Origin: Litorisediminicola beolgyonensis | GTDB taxonomy: Bacteria > Pseudomonadota > Alphaproteobacteria > Rhodobacterales > Rhodobacteraceae | Direction: 5' to 3' | DNA length: 64,000 bases | NCBI RefSeq assembly: GCF_042679605.1 | Contig: NZ_JBHTMU010000010.1 | Location: forward strand, 1 to 64,000 | In this document: positions 33,566 to 42,380 of the stretch, piece by piece | Position numbering within the stretch: the stretch's first letter is position 1 | Layout: every line of letters starts with the position of its first letter | The notes under the pieces: generated by a model | What the model was told of the DNA's origin: nothing | The model's input: only the letters and a program-made list of their open reading frames with translations | Database searches by the model: none | Made by a program: the position numbers and the translations under genes

Positions 33566-34486
33566 CTATTGCGCCCCGGCTGCCGCGATATCGACGAAAA
33601 CCGGGTAGTGATCGGTCGGCCAGACCGCGCCCAGCTTCTCGCGGAAGACCACGGGCGGCCCGGTCTCGGTCAGCTCCGGCGACAGAGCGATGTGGTCGAT
33701 GGCGCCGAACAGGTTCAGACCCAGGTCGAAATGATAGGTCGCGCCCTCGACCGGCAGGAACCGCAGCCCCGCCGTCTCGTGCGCGTCGTGCAGGTCCGAT
33801 CCGAGCCGCGCGTTCAGATCGGCGGCCAGGAGCACCCTGCGCCCCTCGGCCCGCCACGCGCTGACCCTCTCGACCATGAACGCGGTGGATTTCCGGCGGT
33901 TCTCGCGGCTCGAATAGTCGAGATGCGCGTTCAGGACCCGGATCGTGCGACCCGTGTCCCGCGCCCGCAGATCCGCCCAGGACGCGAAGGCCGGATAGGA
34001 ACCGTCGAAGGTGCGCGAATAGATCACCTCGGGCGTCTCGGAGAAGAAGAACCAGCCCTTGTCGACCTCTTCGAACTTTGCCATCCGGTAGGAGATCGGC
34101 TGGGTCGAGGGGAAACTGCGCCAGTCGCCGATGGCCGCGGCGGCGTAACCGGGGTTCTGTTCCAAGAGCCAGAAGCGCGCGAGATTGACGCTGTCGTCAT
34201 CGCCGCCCGCGAAGCTCTCCATCTCCTGGAACGCGACGATATCGGCGTCGATGGCCTTGAAGGTCGCGTCGAGCGGTGCCTTGCGGCGCTCCCAGGCGCC
34301 GCGGGACCAGCGGCCCTCGGCCTGGTTCATCAGGATGTAATGCACGTTATAGGTCGTGACGCGGATGCCGTTCTCGGGCGACGGTCGCGGTTCAGGACCG
34401 CCGGAATTGCGCAGCTGCTGGCAGCCGAGAAGAAGCACAAGCATCAGGAGACCGCCGAGAGCCAGGCGGAGGAGACGGCGCATCAT
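33566..34486 (-). CDS. Endonuclease/exonuclease/phosphatase-family lipoprotein
   Basis: A 306-residue protein. The N-terminus is a lipoprotein signal with Cys 22 in LLLGCQQ, so it is anchored in the envelope facing the periplasm. The EEP fold shows IRVTTYNVHYI, the metal Glu in IVAFQEMESF, NAHLDYSSRENRR, LLAADLNARLGS and the terminal PTDHYPVFVDI. The substrate could be nucleic acid, phosphoinositide-like or phosphodiester compounds. Its start overlaps the histidine-kinase stop (ATGA), so it is part of the two-component operon, an unusual partner. Confidence 0.85.
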   Translation of the reverse strand: MMRRLLRLALGGLLMLVLLLGCQQLRNSGGPEPRPSPENGIRVTTYNVHYILMNQAEGRWSRGAWERRKAPLDATFKAIDADIVAFQEMESFAGGDDDSVNLARFWLLEQNPGYAAAAIGDWRSFPSTQPISYRMAKFEEVDKGWFFFSETPEVIYSRTFDGSYPAFASWADLRARDTGRTIRVLNAHLDYSSRENRRKSTAFMVERVSAWRAEGRRVLLAADLNARLGSDLHDAHETAGLRFLPVEGATYHFDLGLNLFGAIDHIALSPELTETGPPVVFREKLGAVWPTDHYPVFVDIAAAGAQ

Positions 34487-35835
34487 GGCATGACCTTTCC
34501 GAGCGGGAGGGTGACGGTCGCGCGCAGACCGTGGCCGGTATTGTCGAGATCGACGCGCCCGCCATGGGCCAGCACGATATTGCGCGCAATCGCGAGGCCG
34601 AGCCCCGCGCCGCCGGTCTCGGCGCTGCGGCTGTCCTCGCCGCGCACGAAGGGCTCGAACATCGCCTCAAGCCGCTCGTCCGCGATGCCCGGGCCGTCAT
34701 CCTCGATGGTGATCCGCGCCGCGCCCGTGGCCTCGGCAAGCGCGATCCGCGCCGCGCCGCCATAGCGGATCGCGTTGTCGACGAGATTGCCGATGGCCCG
34801 CTTCAGCGCCACCGGGCGACCCGCGACGACAAGCGGCACGCTGGCGGTGATCTCGCCGCCCCGCTCCTGGGCCAGCTCCGCGAGCAGCCGGTCCAGATCG
34901 ACGCGCTGCGTCTCCTCGGCCTCGCCCGCCCCCTTGGCATAGGAGACGAGCCCCTCGGCCATCACCGTCATCTCGTCGAGCGTGCGGATCATCGGCAGCG
35001 CCTCCTCCTCGTCCAGAAGCTCAACGCGGATCCGGAGCGAGGTGATCGGCGTGCGCAGATCGTGCCCGACCGCCGCCAGCGTGCGCATGCGTTCGGCATC
35101 GAACCGGCCGATCCGGGCCTGCATGTCGTTGAAGGCGCTCGCGAGATCGCGGACTTCCCGTGAGCCTTCGACGGCGACGCGCACGCTCCGATCCCCCGCC
35201 CCCGCGGCGCGGGTCGCCTCGGTCAGGCGGACAAGCGGACGGGTCAGCCGCCGCAGGAACAGCCAGCCGACGCCCAAGACCGCGGCCAGCGACAGGCCGA
35301 GGACCAGCGCGAAGACATCGTCGTCGATCCCCGGGCCGCGCGGCGGACCGGCGCGGGAGACGATGTTGAGCCATTGCGGACGCGCGGGCGCGGTGCCCGA
35401 GAGCCGCACCGACAGCGCGACGGTCTCGACCTCGCGATGCCACGCGCCCGGGGCAAGGCTGCGGCGGACGCGGATCGCGCCCCGGGCCTCGCGGTCGGGC
35501 AGTGCGGCGGCCAGGTCATCGGTAAAGGCAAGGGAGCGGGGCGATGTGACGGCGTCGGGCACAAGCGGGGTCGGCTCGACCGACACGCGCGAAAACCGGG
35601 TCGAGGCGCGCCGCGCGATGTCTCCGCGCGCGCCCGGGCGTGCCGCCTCGACCGCCGGCAGGAGCGACACGACCCGTTCGATCTCTCGCGCCTCGACGGC
35701 GGCGCGATCGAGCCGCAGCCGCTCCACCGACAGAAGCGCCAGCGCCACGAGGTTCGCGGCGATGAGCGCGGCCGCGAGGAGCAGCATGAACTGCCCGATC
35801 AGGCCCGAGGGCAGCGCGGCGCGCAGGGCCTTCAT
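34483..35835 (-). CDS. Sensor histidine kinase
   Basis: A 450-residue membrane kinase. The first membrane helix (FMLLLAAALIAANLVALALL), a periplasmic sensor of ~130 residues and a second helix (VFALVLGLSLAAVLGVGWLF) are followed by HAMP (RRLTRPLVRLTEATRAAGAG). The H-box is LAAVGHDLRTPITSLRIRVE, with N-box AIGNLVDNAIRYGG and G-boxes EDDGPGIADERL and GGAGLGLAIARNIV. It is encoded between its response regulator and an EEP lipoprotein with 4-bp overlaps on both sides. The signal is unknown; the divergent EF-hand gene suggests a divalent cation. Confidence 0.92.
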   Translation of the reverse strand: MKALRAALPSGLIGQFMLLLAAALIAANLVALALLSVERLRLDRAAVEAREIERVVSLLPAVEAARPGARGDIARRASTRFSRVSVEPTPLVPDAVTSPRSLAFTDDLAAALPDREARGAIRVRRSLAPGAWHREVETVALSVRLSGTAPARPQWLNIVSRAGPPRGPGIDDDVFALVLGLSLAAVLGVGWLFLRRLTRPLVRLTEATRAAGAGDRSVRVAVEGSREVRDLASAFNDMQARIGRFDAERMRTLAAVGHDLRTPITSLRIRVELLDEEEALPMIRTLDEMTVMAEGLVSYAKGAGEAEETQRVDLDRLLAELAQERGGEITASVPLVVAGRPVALKRAIGNLVDNAIRYGGAARIALAEATGAARITIEDDGPGIADERLEAMFEPFVRGEDSRSAETGGAGLGLAIARNIVLAHGGRVDLDNTGHGLRATVTLPLGKVMP

Positions 35836-36545
35836 GTCGTCTCGACCTCGGCGGCAAAGAGATAGCCGCCGCCCCATTCGGTGAGGATGAGGCGCGGCGC
35901 GGCGGGGTCGTCCTCGATCTTGCGCCGGAGGCGACTGACCACGTTGTCGATGGCGCGGTCATAGGCCTTGGCATCGCGCCCCGCCGTCAGATCGAGAAGC
36001 CGCGCGCGACTGAGGACGGTCCTGGGATGGTCGAGAAAGATCTCGAGAAGCCGGTTTTCACCCGAGGTCAGCGCCACCTCGCGGCCATCGGTGTGGGAAA
36101 GCGCGCGCGCATCGGCATCGAGGGTCCAGCCCTCGAAGCGCCGCGGTCCGGTCGAAGGCTTCGGCGTCGCGCTCGGCACCCGCCGCAGCACCGCCTTGAC
36201 CCGGGCGAGCAGCTCGCGCGGATTGAAGGGCTTGGTGACGTAATCATCCGCGCCAAGCTCGAGCCCGACGATCCGGTCGGTTTCCTCGGCCATGGCGGTC
36301 AGCAGGATCACCGGCGGTCCGTCATGTTCGACCATCCAGCGGCAGAGGCTCAGCCCGTCCTCGCCCGGCATCATGACATCGAGCACAACGAGGTCGATCC
36401 GCGCCTCCGCCAGGATCCGCCGCGCCTCGCCCGCATTGGCGGCGAGTTGCGTGCGGAACCCCTGCTTGCGCAGGTACTGCCCGAGCGGCTCGCGAATGTC
36501 GCGGGCGTCGTCGACGATGAGGATCTGGGCCTCGGCGGGCGTCAT
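35832..36545 (-). CDS. OmpR/PhoB-type response regulator
   Basis: A 237-residue regulator. The receiver domain has acidic pair IVDDARDIRE, phospho-acceptor Asp in LVVLDVMMPGEDG, Thr in LLTAM and Lys in DDYVTKPFNPRELL. The C-terminal winged HTH shows EVALTSGENRLLEIFLDHPR and DRAIDNVVSRLRRKIEDDP, ending GGGYLFAAEV. It is first in the operon and is divergent from the EF-hand gene. The large inverted repeat at 36631-36679 between them is its likely binding site. Confidence 0.94.
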   Translation of the reverse strand: MTPAEAQILIVDDARDIREPLGQYLRKQGFRTQLAANAGEARRILAEARIDLVVLDVMMPGEDGLSLCRWMVEHDGPPVILLTAMAEETDRIVGLELGADDYVTKPFNPRELLARVKAVLRRVPSATPKPSTGPRRFEGWTLDADARALSHTDGREVALTSGENRLLEIFLDHPRTVLSRARLLDLTAGRDAKAYDRAIDNVVSRLRRKIEDDPAAPRLILTEWGGGYLFAAEVETT

Positions 36546-36630
36546 GGTGCGGCGGTCCCTCGGTTTTCCTGAAGATAAGGCGGGAGAGAGGCGCTGTGCC
36601 AGCCGCACCGACGCGCCGAGACCCGCTTTC

Positions 36631-36679
36631 TTTGTCGCAATCTGTCGCAAGACCCGTCACAGCGACAGGCTGCGACAAA
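36631..36679. promoter_or_regulatory. Two-block inverted repeat in the response-regulator/EF-hand intergenic region
   Basis: TTTGTCGCA-atc-TGTCGC (36631-36648) is mirrored exactly by GCGACA-ggc-TGCGACAAA (36662-36679) around a 13-base centre. Each arm holds two TGTCGC repeats 10 bases apart, the spacing used by OmpR-type dimers. The site is 86 bases from the regulator start and 13 bases before a TTGACA box (36692-36697) facing the EF-hand gene, a position suited to control of both. Confidence 0.75.
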
Positions 36680-36777
36680 ACCCCCTCGGCGTTGACACAC
36701 ATCGGCGGCGCGGAGCCGCTAGCTCTGGGTCACCGGGGCGGCATCGCCCCTGCTCTCAACAAGAAAGGATGAGGCAC

Positions 36778-37362
36778 ATGACGACCAACCGGATTCTTCC
36801 GCTCGCCTTCGTGACCGCCATGCTGATCGGCGGCGGCGCGATGGTGGCCACCGCGCAGGATGCGGCGCAACCCGCCCAGCCCGAGACCTCGGCCTCGGAG
36901 ACGGCACCGATGCGCGCGCATTTCCGCGGCGAGCACGGCGAGCGTGGTGAGCATGGCGGCCGGGGCGAGCACGGCGCGCACGGGATGCGCGGCGGCAAGC
37001 ATGGCCCGCAGGGCGGCATGTTCGGCGGACGCGGCCAGGGTCAGATGTTCGCGACGCTCTTCGCCGAGATCGACGCCGATGGCGACGGATCGGTGACCCA
37101 GGACGAGATCGACACCTTCCGCGCCGCCCGGGTGGCCGAGGCCGATGCCTCGGGCGATGGCGCTCTGTCCATCGAGGAGTTCGACACGCTCTACCGCGCC
37201 TTCACCCGCGCGCGCATGGTCGACCAGTTCCAGGAGCTCGACGCCGATGGCGACGGCTCGATCAGCGCCGCGGAGATGGATGCGCGGTTCGGCAGCATCG
37301 TCGAGCGGATGGACCATGACGGCGACGGGGCGCTGACGCTCCAGCGCGGCCGCCGCGGGTAA
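36778..37362 (+). CDS. Secreted EF-hand calcium-binding protein
   Basis: A 194-residue protein with a Sec signal peptide (LPLAFVTAMLIGGGAMVATA, cleavage near ATAQDA), then a His/Gly/Arg-rich linker (GEHGERGEHGGRGEHGAHGM) that could bind metals. Four EF-hand loops follow: DADGDGSVTQDE, DASGDGALSIEE, DADGDGSISAAE and the shorter DHDGDGALT. It is periplasmic or extracellular. ATG 36778 has AAAGGA eight bases upstream. Its promoter faces the two-component operon, a pattern seen for Ca2+- or metal-responsive systems. Confidence 0.88.
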   Translation: MTTNRILPLAFVTAMLIGGGAMVATAQDAAQPAQPETSASETAPMRAHFRGEHGERGEHGGRGEHGAHGMRGGKHGPQGGMFGGRGQGQMFATLFAEIDADGDGSVTQDEIDTFRAARVAEADASGDGALSIEEFDTLYRAFTRARMVDQFQELDADGDGSISAAEMDARFGSIVERMDHDGDGALTLQRGRRG

Positions 37363-37456
37363 GCGAGATTGGGCGGGCGCGGGCGGAGAGCCTGCGCCCG
37401 CACTGCCCTTGCTACGGCGTCGCCGCGCGATCAACGAACCCCGCCGAGCGAGCCGC

Positions 37457-39346
37457 TCACTCCTTGGGCATCCCCTTCGGCCGCATCATCCGCTTCTGCG
37501 CGGCAATCCGGAACGGGGCGTTGGGCGCGCCGTAGCCGTCATAGCCGCCGGTCCGCTGCACGATCTCGAAGAAGAGCCCGCCCGCGAAAGGCTGGCTGTA
37601 GAACTGGTAGAACGCGCCGTCGCTGTCCTCGTCATAGAGGATGTTGAGCGCCTTCATCTCGGCCACGCGCGCGGGCTCCAGCCCGAACCTCGCCTGCAGA
37701 TCGCTGTAGTAATTGTCGGTCATCGGCAGCGGCGCGAAGCCCGCCTCGGCCGTCCGGCGCGCCGTCGCAAAGACGTCGTCCGTCGCAAAGGCGACATGCT
37801 GGACCGCGCCGCCGAAACTGTCGGCCAGGAAGCTTCCCGCGAGGGTTCGGTGCGTCTCGGCCCCGTTCAGCGTGATCCGTGCGGCACCGGAGGGCGTCTT
37901 GATCGCCTGGCTGCGCACGAGCCCGTCCGGGTCGACCACGTCGACCATCGCCGTGCGGGTCATGTCGAAGATCGAGGTGTAGAAGAGCGACCAGCTCAGC
38001 ATCTCGTCGTAGTTCATCGTCTCGGCGACATGGTCGATGCGGCTGAGCCCCGCGCCCGGCGTCCCGTCATCCTCCGAGGCGCGGAACTCGATCGACCAGA
38101 CATCGGACAGATCGCTGCGGTCGTCGATGAAATGCATCACGCTGCCGCCGACGCTGCGGATCGCGGGGATGTCGAGCTCGCCCGGACCAACCGGCTGGTC
38201 GAAGGGCGCGGCCCCCAGCGCCACGGCCCGGCGCGTGGTCGCGCCGGCATCCTCGACCTTCAGGCCCACGTCGCAGATCGCGGTGCCATGCGTGGCGAAG
38301 GCGGAACTGGCGAAGCCCGTCGTCTCGCGGTTCAGGATCACCCTGATCTCGCCCTGCTGCCAGAGCGCCACGCGCTTCGAGATGTGATCGCCAACATGCG
38401 CAAAGCCCATGCTGTGAAGGACGCGGGCCAGCGCCTCGGCCTCGTCGCCCTGGGTCGCGAACTCGATGAAGGCGACGCCGTTCACCGAGATACGCGGAGG
38501 AATGTCCGGCACCGCGATGGAAATATCGGGCTCGACGCGCCGGACATCGTCCATCAGCGCCACGAGCGAGCGATAGCCGTCGAGCGCGAGCCCCTCGGGA
38601 CGGCCGCCGCGGAACTGGTCGTTGAAGATCTCGAGGCTGATCGGTCCGTCATAGCCGGTGGCGGCGACGGCGCGCATGAAGTCGGTCACCGCCAGATCAC
38701 CCTCGCCCGGCATGTTCCGGAAATGCCGCGACCAGTAGAGCAGGTCCATGTCGATCAGCGGCGCATCGGCCAGCTGGACGAAGAAGATCTTGTCGCTGGG
38801 CACCCGGCGGATCGTGTCGGGATCGATCTTGCGGGCGAGCGTGTGGAAGCTGTCGACGATAAGCCCGATCGACGGGTGATCCGCCCGGCGCACGATCTCC
38901 CAGGCGTCGCGGTGGTCGTTGACATGCCGCCCCCAAGCGAGCGCCTCGTAGCCGACCCGGATGCCGTTCGCCTCGGCGAACCCGCCCAGCTCCTGGAAAT
39001 CCTCGGCGGCGCGGTCGATGCCGCCCAGCGCCTCGGGATGGACCGAGGAGCACACCAGCATCAGGTCCGTGCCGAGCTCGTTCATCGTGTCGAACTTGTA
39101 TTTCGCGCGCTCGAAGGCGCGTTTGCGCGCGTCGCCGGTCAGCCCTTCGAAATCGCGAAACGGCTGGAAGAGCGTGATCTCCAGCCCGTGGTCGCGGATC
39201 ATGTCGCCGATCTCGCGCGGCGAGCCGGTGGCGGCGACGAAATCCTGCTCGAAAATCTCGATCCCGTCGAAGCCGGCCTTGGCGATGGCGTCGAGCTTTT
39301 CGCGCAGGTTGCCCGAGATCGAGACAGTGGCGATCGAGGTCTTCAT
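37457..39346 (-). CDS. quiC: 3-Dehydroshikimate dehydratase, TIM barrel fused to VOC/HPPD-like domain
   Basis: A 629-residue two-domain protein. Residues ~1-280 form a xylose-isomerase-like TIM barrel (TSIATVSISGNLREKLDAIA, FDGIEIFEQDF, IGLIVDSFHTLARKIDPDTI, GPISLEIFNDQFRGG) typical of metal-dependent dehydroshikimate dehydratases. The C-terminal half has two glyoxalase/4-hydroxyphenylpyruvate-dioxygenase-like modules (LSRIDHVAETMNYDEMLSWS, VQHVAFATDDVFATARRT, GGLFFEIVQRTGGYDGYG). It makes protocatechuate from 3-dehydroshikimate in quinate/shikimate breakdown. It overlaps the dehydrogenase gene by 4 bp, which supports this role. Confidence 0.88.
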   Translation of the reverse strand: MKTSIATVSISGNLREKLDAIAKAGFDGIEIFEQDFVAATGSPREIGDMIRDHGLEITLFQPFRDFEGLTGDARKRAFERAKYKFDTMNELGTDLMLVCSSVHPEALGGIDRAAEDFQELGGFAEANGIRVGYEALAWGRHVNDHRDAWEIVRRADHPSIGLIVDSFHTLARKIDPDTIRRVPSDKIFFVQLADAPLIDMDLLYWSRHFRNMPGEGDLAVTDFMRAVAATGYDGPISLEIFNDQFRGGRPEGLALDGYRSLVALMDDVRRVEPDISIAVPDIPPRISVNGVAFIEFATQGDEAEALARVLHSMGFAHVGDHISKRVALWQQGEIRVILNRETTGFASSAFATHGTAICDVGLKVEDAGATTRRAVALGAAPFDQPVGPGELDIPAIRSVGGSVMHFIDDRSDLSDVWSIEFRASEDDGTPGAGLSRIDHVAETMNYDEMLSWSLFYTSIFDMTRTAMVDVVDPDGLVRSQAIKTPSGAARITLNGAETHRTLAGSFLADSFGGAVQHVAFATDDVFATARRTAEAGFAPLPMTDNYYSDLQARFGLEPARVAEMKALNILYDEDSDGAFYQFYSQPFAGGLFFEIVQRTGGYDGYGAPNAPFRIAAQKRMMRPKGMPKE

Positions 39347-40194
39347 GCCGCTTCTCCCTGCTCCAGTAGGTCGGCCCGGAGCTGCGCCTCGTCGAGCGGC
39401 AGGCCGGAGAAATGCGCCCAGGCATGAACGCCCTGGTAGAAGAACAGCTCGTAGCCCGAGATCACCGTCAGGCCGGAGGCCTCGGCATCGGTCAGGAATT
39501 GGGTGTCGACCGGGGTGTAGACCGCGTCGAAGGCCCAGTCCGCCCCCTCCATCGCGTCGCGCGGCAAGGGCGTGCCGCCATAGCCGACCATGCCGACCGG
39601 CGTGCCGTTCAGAAGACCGGTGGCGCCCCGCGCCGCCTCGGTCGCCTCCGCATGGACCGTGACCGCAGGCGCCGAGGGCACCGCGCGCAGATCGTCGGCC
39701 AGGGCCCTGGCCTTGGCCTCGTCGCGGTCCACGAGCCGGATCTCCTCGGCCCCGAGCGCCACCAGACCGAAGGCCAGCGCGCGACCGACGCCGCCCGTGC
39801 CGATCAGGCAGGCGATGCCCGGGGGCGTCTCGCCCCGGACGCTGCGATAGCCGGCGATGAAGCCGGTGTAATCGGTGTTCTGCCCTTTCGGTCCGTCGGC
39901 CTCGAACAAGACGGTGTTCACCGCGCCGATGGCCCGCACCAGCGGATCGTCGACCGAGACCTTGCGCGCCGCGCGCTCCTTGTAGGGATAGGTCACGTTG
40001 ATGCCCCGATAGCCGCGCCCGACACAGGCGTCGAAGACATCGTCGAACTCCTCGTCCATGTCCTTGGGGATCAACCGGTCATAGGTCACGGTCATCCCGT
40101 TCTGGCATCCGGCGAGCCGGTGCAGGAGCGGCGACCGGGAGCGCGCGATATTGTCGCCGATCAGGCCGAGCTTGAGGTCGGGTGCTTCGCTCAT
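39343..40194 (-). CDS. aroE: Shikimate/quinate dehydrogenase, AroE family
   Basis: A 283-residue NAD(P)-dependent dehydrogenase. The substrate domain has IGDNIARSRSPLLHRLAGCQ (SxS motif) and GINVTYPYKERA with catalytic Lys; the Asp is in GQNTDYTGF. The cofactor site is LIGTGGVGRALAFGLVALGA. After GIN-T-PYK, the Asp in LVDRDEAKARAL suggests NAD rather than NADP. It is overlapped on both sides by tctA and the dehydratase gene, so it is the catabolic quinate/shikimate enzyme rather than the biosynthetic AroE. Confidence 0.88.
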   Translation of the reverse strand: MSEAPDLKLGLIGDNIARSRSPLLHRLAGCQNGMTVTYDRLIPKDMDEEFDDVFDACVGRGYRGINVTYPYKERAARKVSVDDPLVRAIGAVNTVLFEADGPKGQNTDYTGFIAGYRSVRGETPPGIACLIGTGGVGRALAFGLVALGAEEIRLVDRDEAKARALADDLRAVPSAPAVTVHAEATEAARGATGLLNGTPVGMVGYGGTPLPRDAMEGADWAFDAVYTPVDTQFLTDAEASGLTVISGYELFFYQGVHAWAHFSGLPLDEAQLRADLLEQGEAA

Positions 40195-41705
40195 GACTGG
40201 GTCTTTCCCTTGCTGGAGACGCGCGCCTTGGCCTTGGCCCAGAACGGTGTCTGCGACGCGAAGATCAGGATCACCGACACCAGGAGCACCAGCGACAGCG
40301 GGCTCGTGACGATGCCTTCGAAGAACCGTCCCAGGTCCTCGCGCTCGGAGATGATGGCGCGGCGCCAGTTGTCGTCCAGAAGCCGCGACAGGATCACCCC
40401 GAGGATCACCGGCCCCAGCGGATAGCCGTAATGGCGCATGAAGTAGCCGAAGACGCCGAAGCCCAGCATCCAGTAGACATCGGTGATCGAGTTGTTCACC
40501 GCGTAGGCGCCGACGATCGACAGGAGCATGATCAGCGGGATCAGCACGCTGCGCGGCATCTCGACGATCTTGGTGAAGAGCTTGATGCCGGTCAGGCCGA
40601 AAAGCAGCATGAAGCAATTGGCGGTGACAAGGCAGCCGACGATGAACCAGAACATGTCCGGCTGGTCGATCATCAGCATCGGCCCGGGGTTCAGCCCGTG
40701 GATGAAGAGCGCGCCGATCATGATCGCGGTGACCGCGTCGCCCGGGATGCCAAGCGTCATCATCGGGATGAAGGCGCCGCCAACGGCCGCGTTGTTGGCG
40801 GTCTCGGGGGCGACGAGCCCCTCCATCGCGCCGTCGCCGAAGGGACGCTCGGGGTTCTTGGTGACGCGCTTGGCGTGGTCATAGGCCATGAGCGCCGCGA
40901 TATCGCCTCCGGTGCCGGGCAACGCGCCGATGGTCACCCCGATGGTCGAGGTCTGGAGCGACAGCGGCAGGTGCTTCTTGACGGTGGCGAGCGAGGGCAC
41001 GATGCGGCTGATCTTCTGGCGCACCGCGTCCTTGTCGACATGGTGAAGCTGCAGAAGCGCCTCGGAGACGCCGAACATGCCGATCATCACCGCGATGAAG
41101 GAGATGCCGCCTTCGAGAAGCTGGAAGTCGAAGGTGAAACGCTCCGCGAAGGTCAGGGGGTCGCGACCGACCGCGCCGATGGCGATGCCGAGCGCACCGG
41201 CGAAGATGCCCTTGACGAGGCTGCCCTGGCTCAGCGAGCCGACCAGGAGGATGCCGAGGATCGCCAGCAGCATGTAGTCGCGCGGCTGGAAGCCCAGTGC
41301 GAAATCCGACACGAGCGGCGCCGCCAGCGCCAAAACGCCGATGCCGACGAAGCCGCCGATGAAGGACATCACCGTGGTGACGCCGATGGCGGTTCCGGCC
41401 TCGCCCCGCTGGGCCATCGGATAGCCGTCGAGCGCGGTGGCGATGGCCGAGGGCGCACCGGGAATGTTGAGAAGGATCGCCGTCCGCGAGCCTCCGTAGA
41501 CGCCGCCCATGTAGATGCCGATCATCAGCGAGATCGCCGGGTAGACATCCCAGGAGAAGGTGAAGGAGATCAGGATCGACACGGCCATGGTGACCGAGAG
41601 CCCCGGGATCGCGCCGACATAGACGCCCGCGAAGGTGCCGAGCCCCACGAGCAGCAGGAGCTGCGGCTGCGAGAAGACGGTGAGAAAATCCATCAGCGCG
41701 GTCAT
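40191..41705 (-). CDS. tctA: Tripartite tricarboxylate transporter, large permease TctA
   Basis: A 504-residue permease with about twelve membrane helices. Family signatures are VYVGAIPGLSVTMAVSILIS, GGVYGGSRTAILLNIPGAPS, ATALDGYPMAQRGEAGTAIG and GALPGTGGDIAALMAYDHAK. It forms the channel of a binding-protein-dependent secondary transporter. It is translationally coupled to tctB upstream and the dehydrogenase gene downstream (ATGA overlaps), which suggests that the transported substrate is quinate, shikimate or a related acid rather than citrate. Confidence 0.92.
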   Translation of the reverse strand: MTALMDFLTVFSQPQLLLLVGLGTFAGVYVGAIPGLSVTMAVSILISFTFSWDVYPAISLMIGIYMGGVYGGSRTAILLNIPGAPSAIATALDGYPMAQRGEAGTAIGVTTVMSFIGGFVGIGVLALAAPLVSDFALGFQPRDYMLLAILGILLVGSLSQGSLVKGIFAGALGIAIGAVGRDPLTFAERFTFDFQLLEGGISFIAVMIGMFGVSEALLQLHHVDKDAVRQKISRIVPSLATVKKHLPLSLQTSTIGVTIGALPGTGGDIAALMAYDHAKRVTKNPERPFGDGAMEGLVAPETANNAAVGGAFIPMMTLGIPGDAVTAIMIGALFIHGLNPGPMLMIDQPDMFWFIVGCLVTANCFMLLFGLTGIKLFTKIVEMPRSVLIPLIMLLSIVGAYAVNNSITDVYWMLGFGVFGYFMRHYGYPLGPVILGVILSRLLDDNWRRAIISEREDLGRFFEGIVTSPLSLVLLVSVILIFASQTPFWAKAKARVSSKGKTQS

Positions 41706-42280
41706 TGGGCGGCCTCCCCTGCGCCGGTGCCGCGGAAGAGCTGGATCAGCTCGGCTTCGGGCACGATGCCCGAGGGCATGAGCACGCTGAAGACGATGCG
41801 GAAGATCAGCCAGATCACGAACAGGCTGCCAAGCGAGACCGCGAGGGTCCAGAGCCAGCCACGCTTGGCGAGGATCTTGATGCAGGCGATCAGGAAGATC
41901 GCCGAGGTCGGCAGGAAGCCCAGGGGCCGCAGCACGATCCCGTAGAGGATCAGCAGGACACCGAAGATCAGGACCACCGGCGGCAGGATGTCCTTGGCCA
42001 CCGTCTCGGTCCGGTCGAGCGGCAGCTTGGCCGTCTTGAGAAGGACCGCAGCCGCCGAGATCACCATCACCAGCGTCGTGGCCATCGGGATCGAGCGTGG
42101 CGAGGACAGGCCATTGGGACCGAAGGGATTCTCGATGCCGTAGGCGCTCCAGAGCAGGAACAGCGAGGCACCCACGAGGAAGGCGGCGAAGACCAGCTCT
42201 CCCGGCCGCCGCTTGTCGGCGATGCCGCCCGGCACCGCGTCGGACGCCCCGTCGTGATGGTCTGGATCGATTGGGTCCAT
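41702..42280 (-). CDS. tctB: Tripartite tricarboxylate transporter, small permease TctB
   Basis: A 192-residue membrane protein with four helices. A polar N-terminus is followed by ELVFAAFLVGASLFLLWSAY and the conserved PFGPNGLSSPRSIPMATTLV region, then paired C-terminal helices (FLPTSAIFLIACIKILAKRG, WTLAVSLGSLFVIWLIFRIV). It stabilises TctA. It is separated from tctC by two hairpins and overlaps tctA. Confidence 0.85.
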   Translation of the reverse strand: MDPIDPDHHDGASDAVPGGIADKRRPGELVFAAFLVGASLFLLWSAYGIENPFGPNGLSSPRSIPMATTLVMVISAAAVLLKTAKLPLDRTETVAKDILPPVVLIFGVLLILYGIVLRPLGFLPTSAIFLIACIKILAKRGWLWTLAVSLGSLFVIWLIFRIVFSVLMPSGIVPEAELIQLFRGTGAGEAAQ

Positions 42281-42307
42281 GGTCTCCTCCCTGGCCCTGA
42301 ATTGATC

Positions 42308-42371
42308 GGGCGCTGCACTTCGCTGGGAAATGCAGCGCCCGGAGGGTGCCGGCCGCGTCGCGGCGGCCGGC
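42308..42371 (-). other. Two GC-rich hairpins between tctC and tctB
   Basis: Hairpin one: GGGCGCTGCA (42308-42317) pairs with TGCAGCGCCC (42331-42340). Hairpin two: GCCGGCCGC (42348-42356) pairs with GCGGCCGGC (42363-42371). Both are perfect and lack a T run. Directly after the binding-protein gene, such structures usually protect its mRNA or thin out read-through, giving more TctC than permease. Confidence 0.7.
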
Positions 42372-42380
42372 CGAGGGAGC

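Noticed and set aside
37409..39427. 672-codon open frame antisense to the dehydroshikimate dehydratase gene
   Set aside because: It has no recognisable motif; the opposite strand carries a two-domain enzyme with family motifs and operon overlaps.
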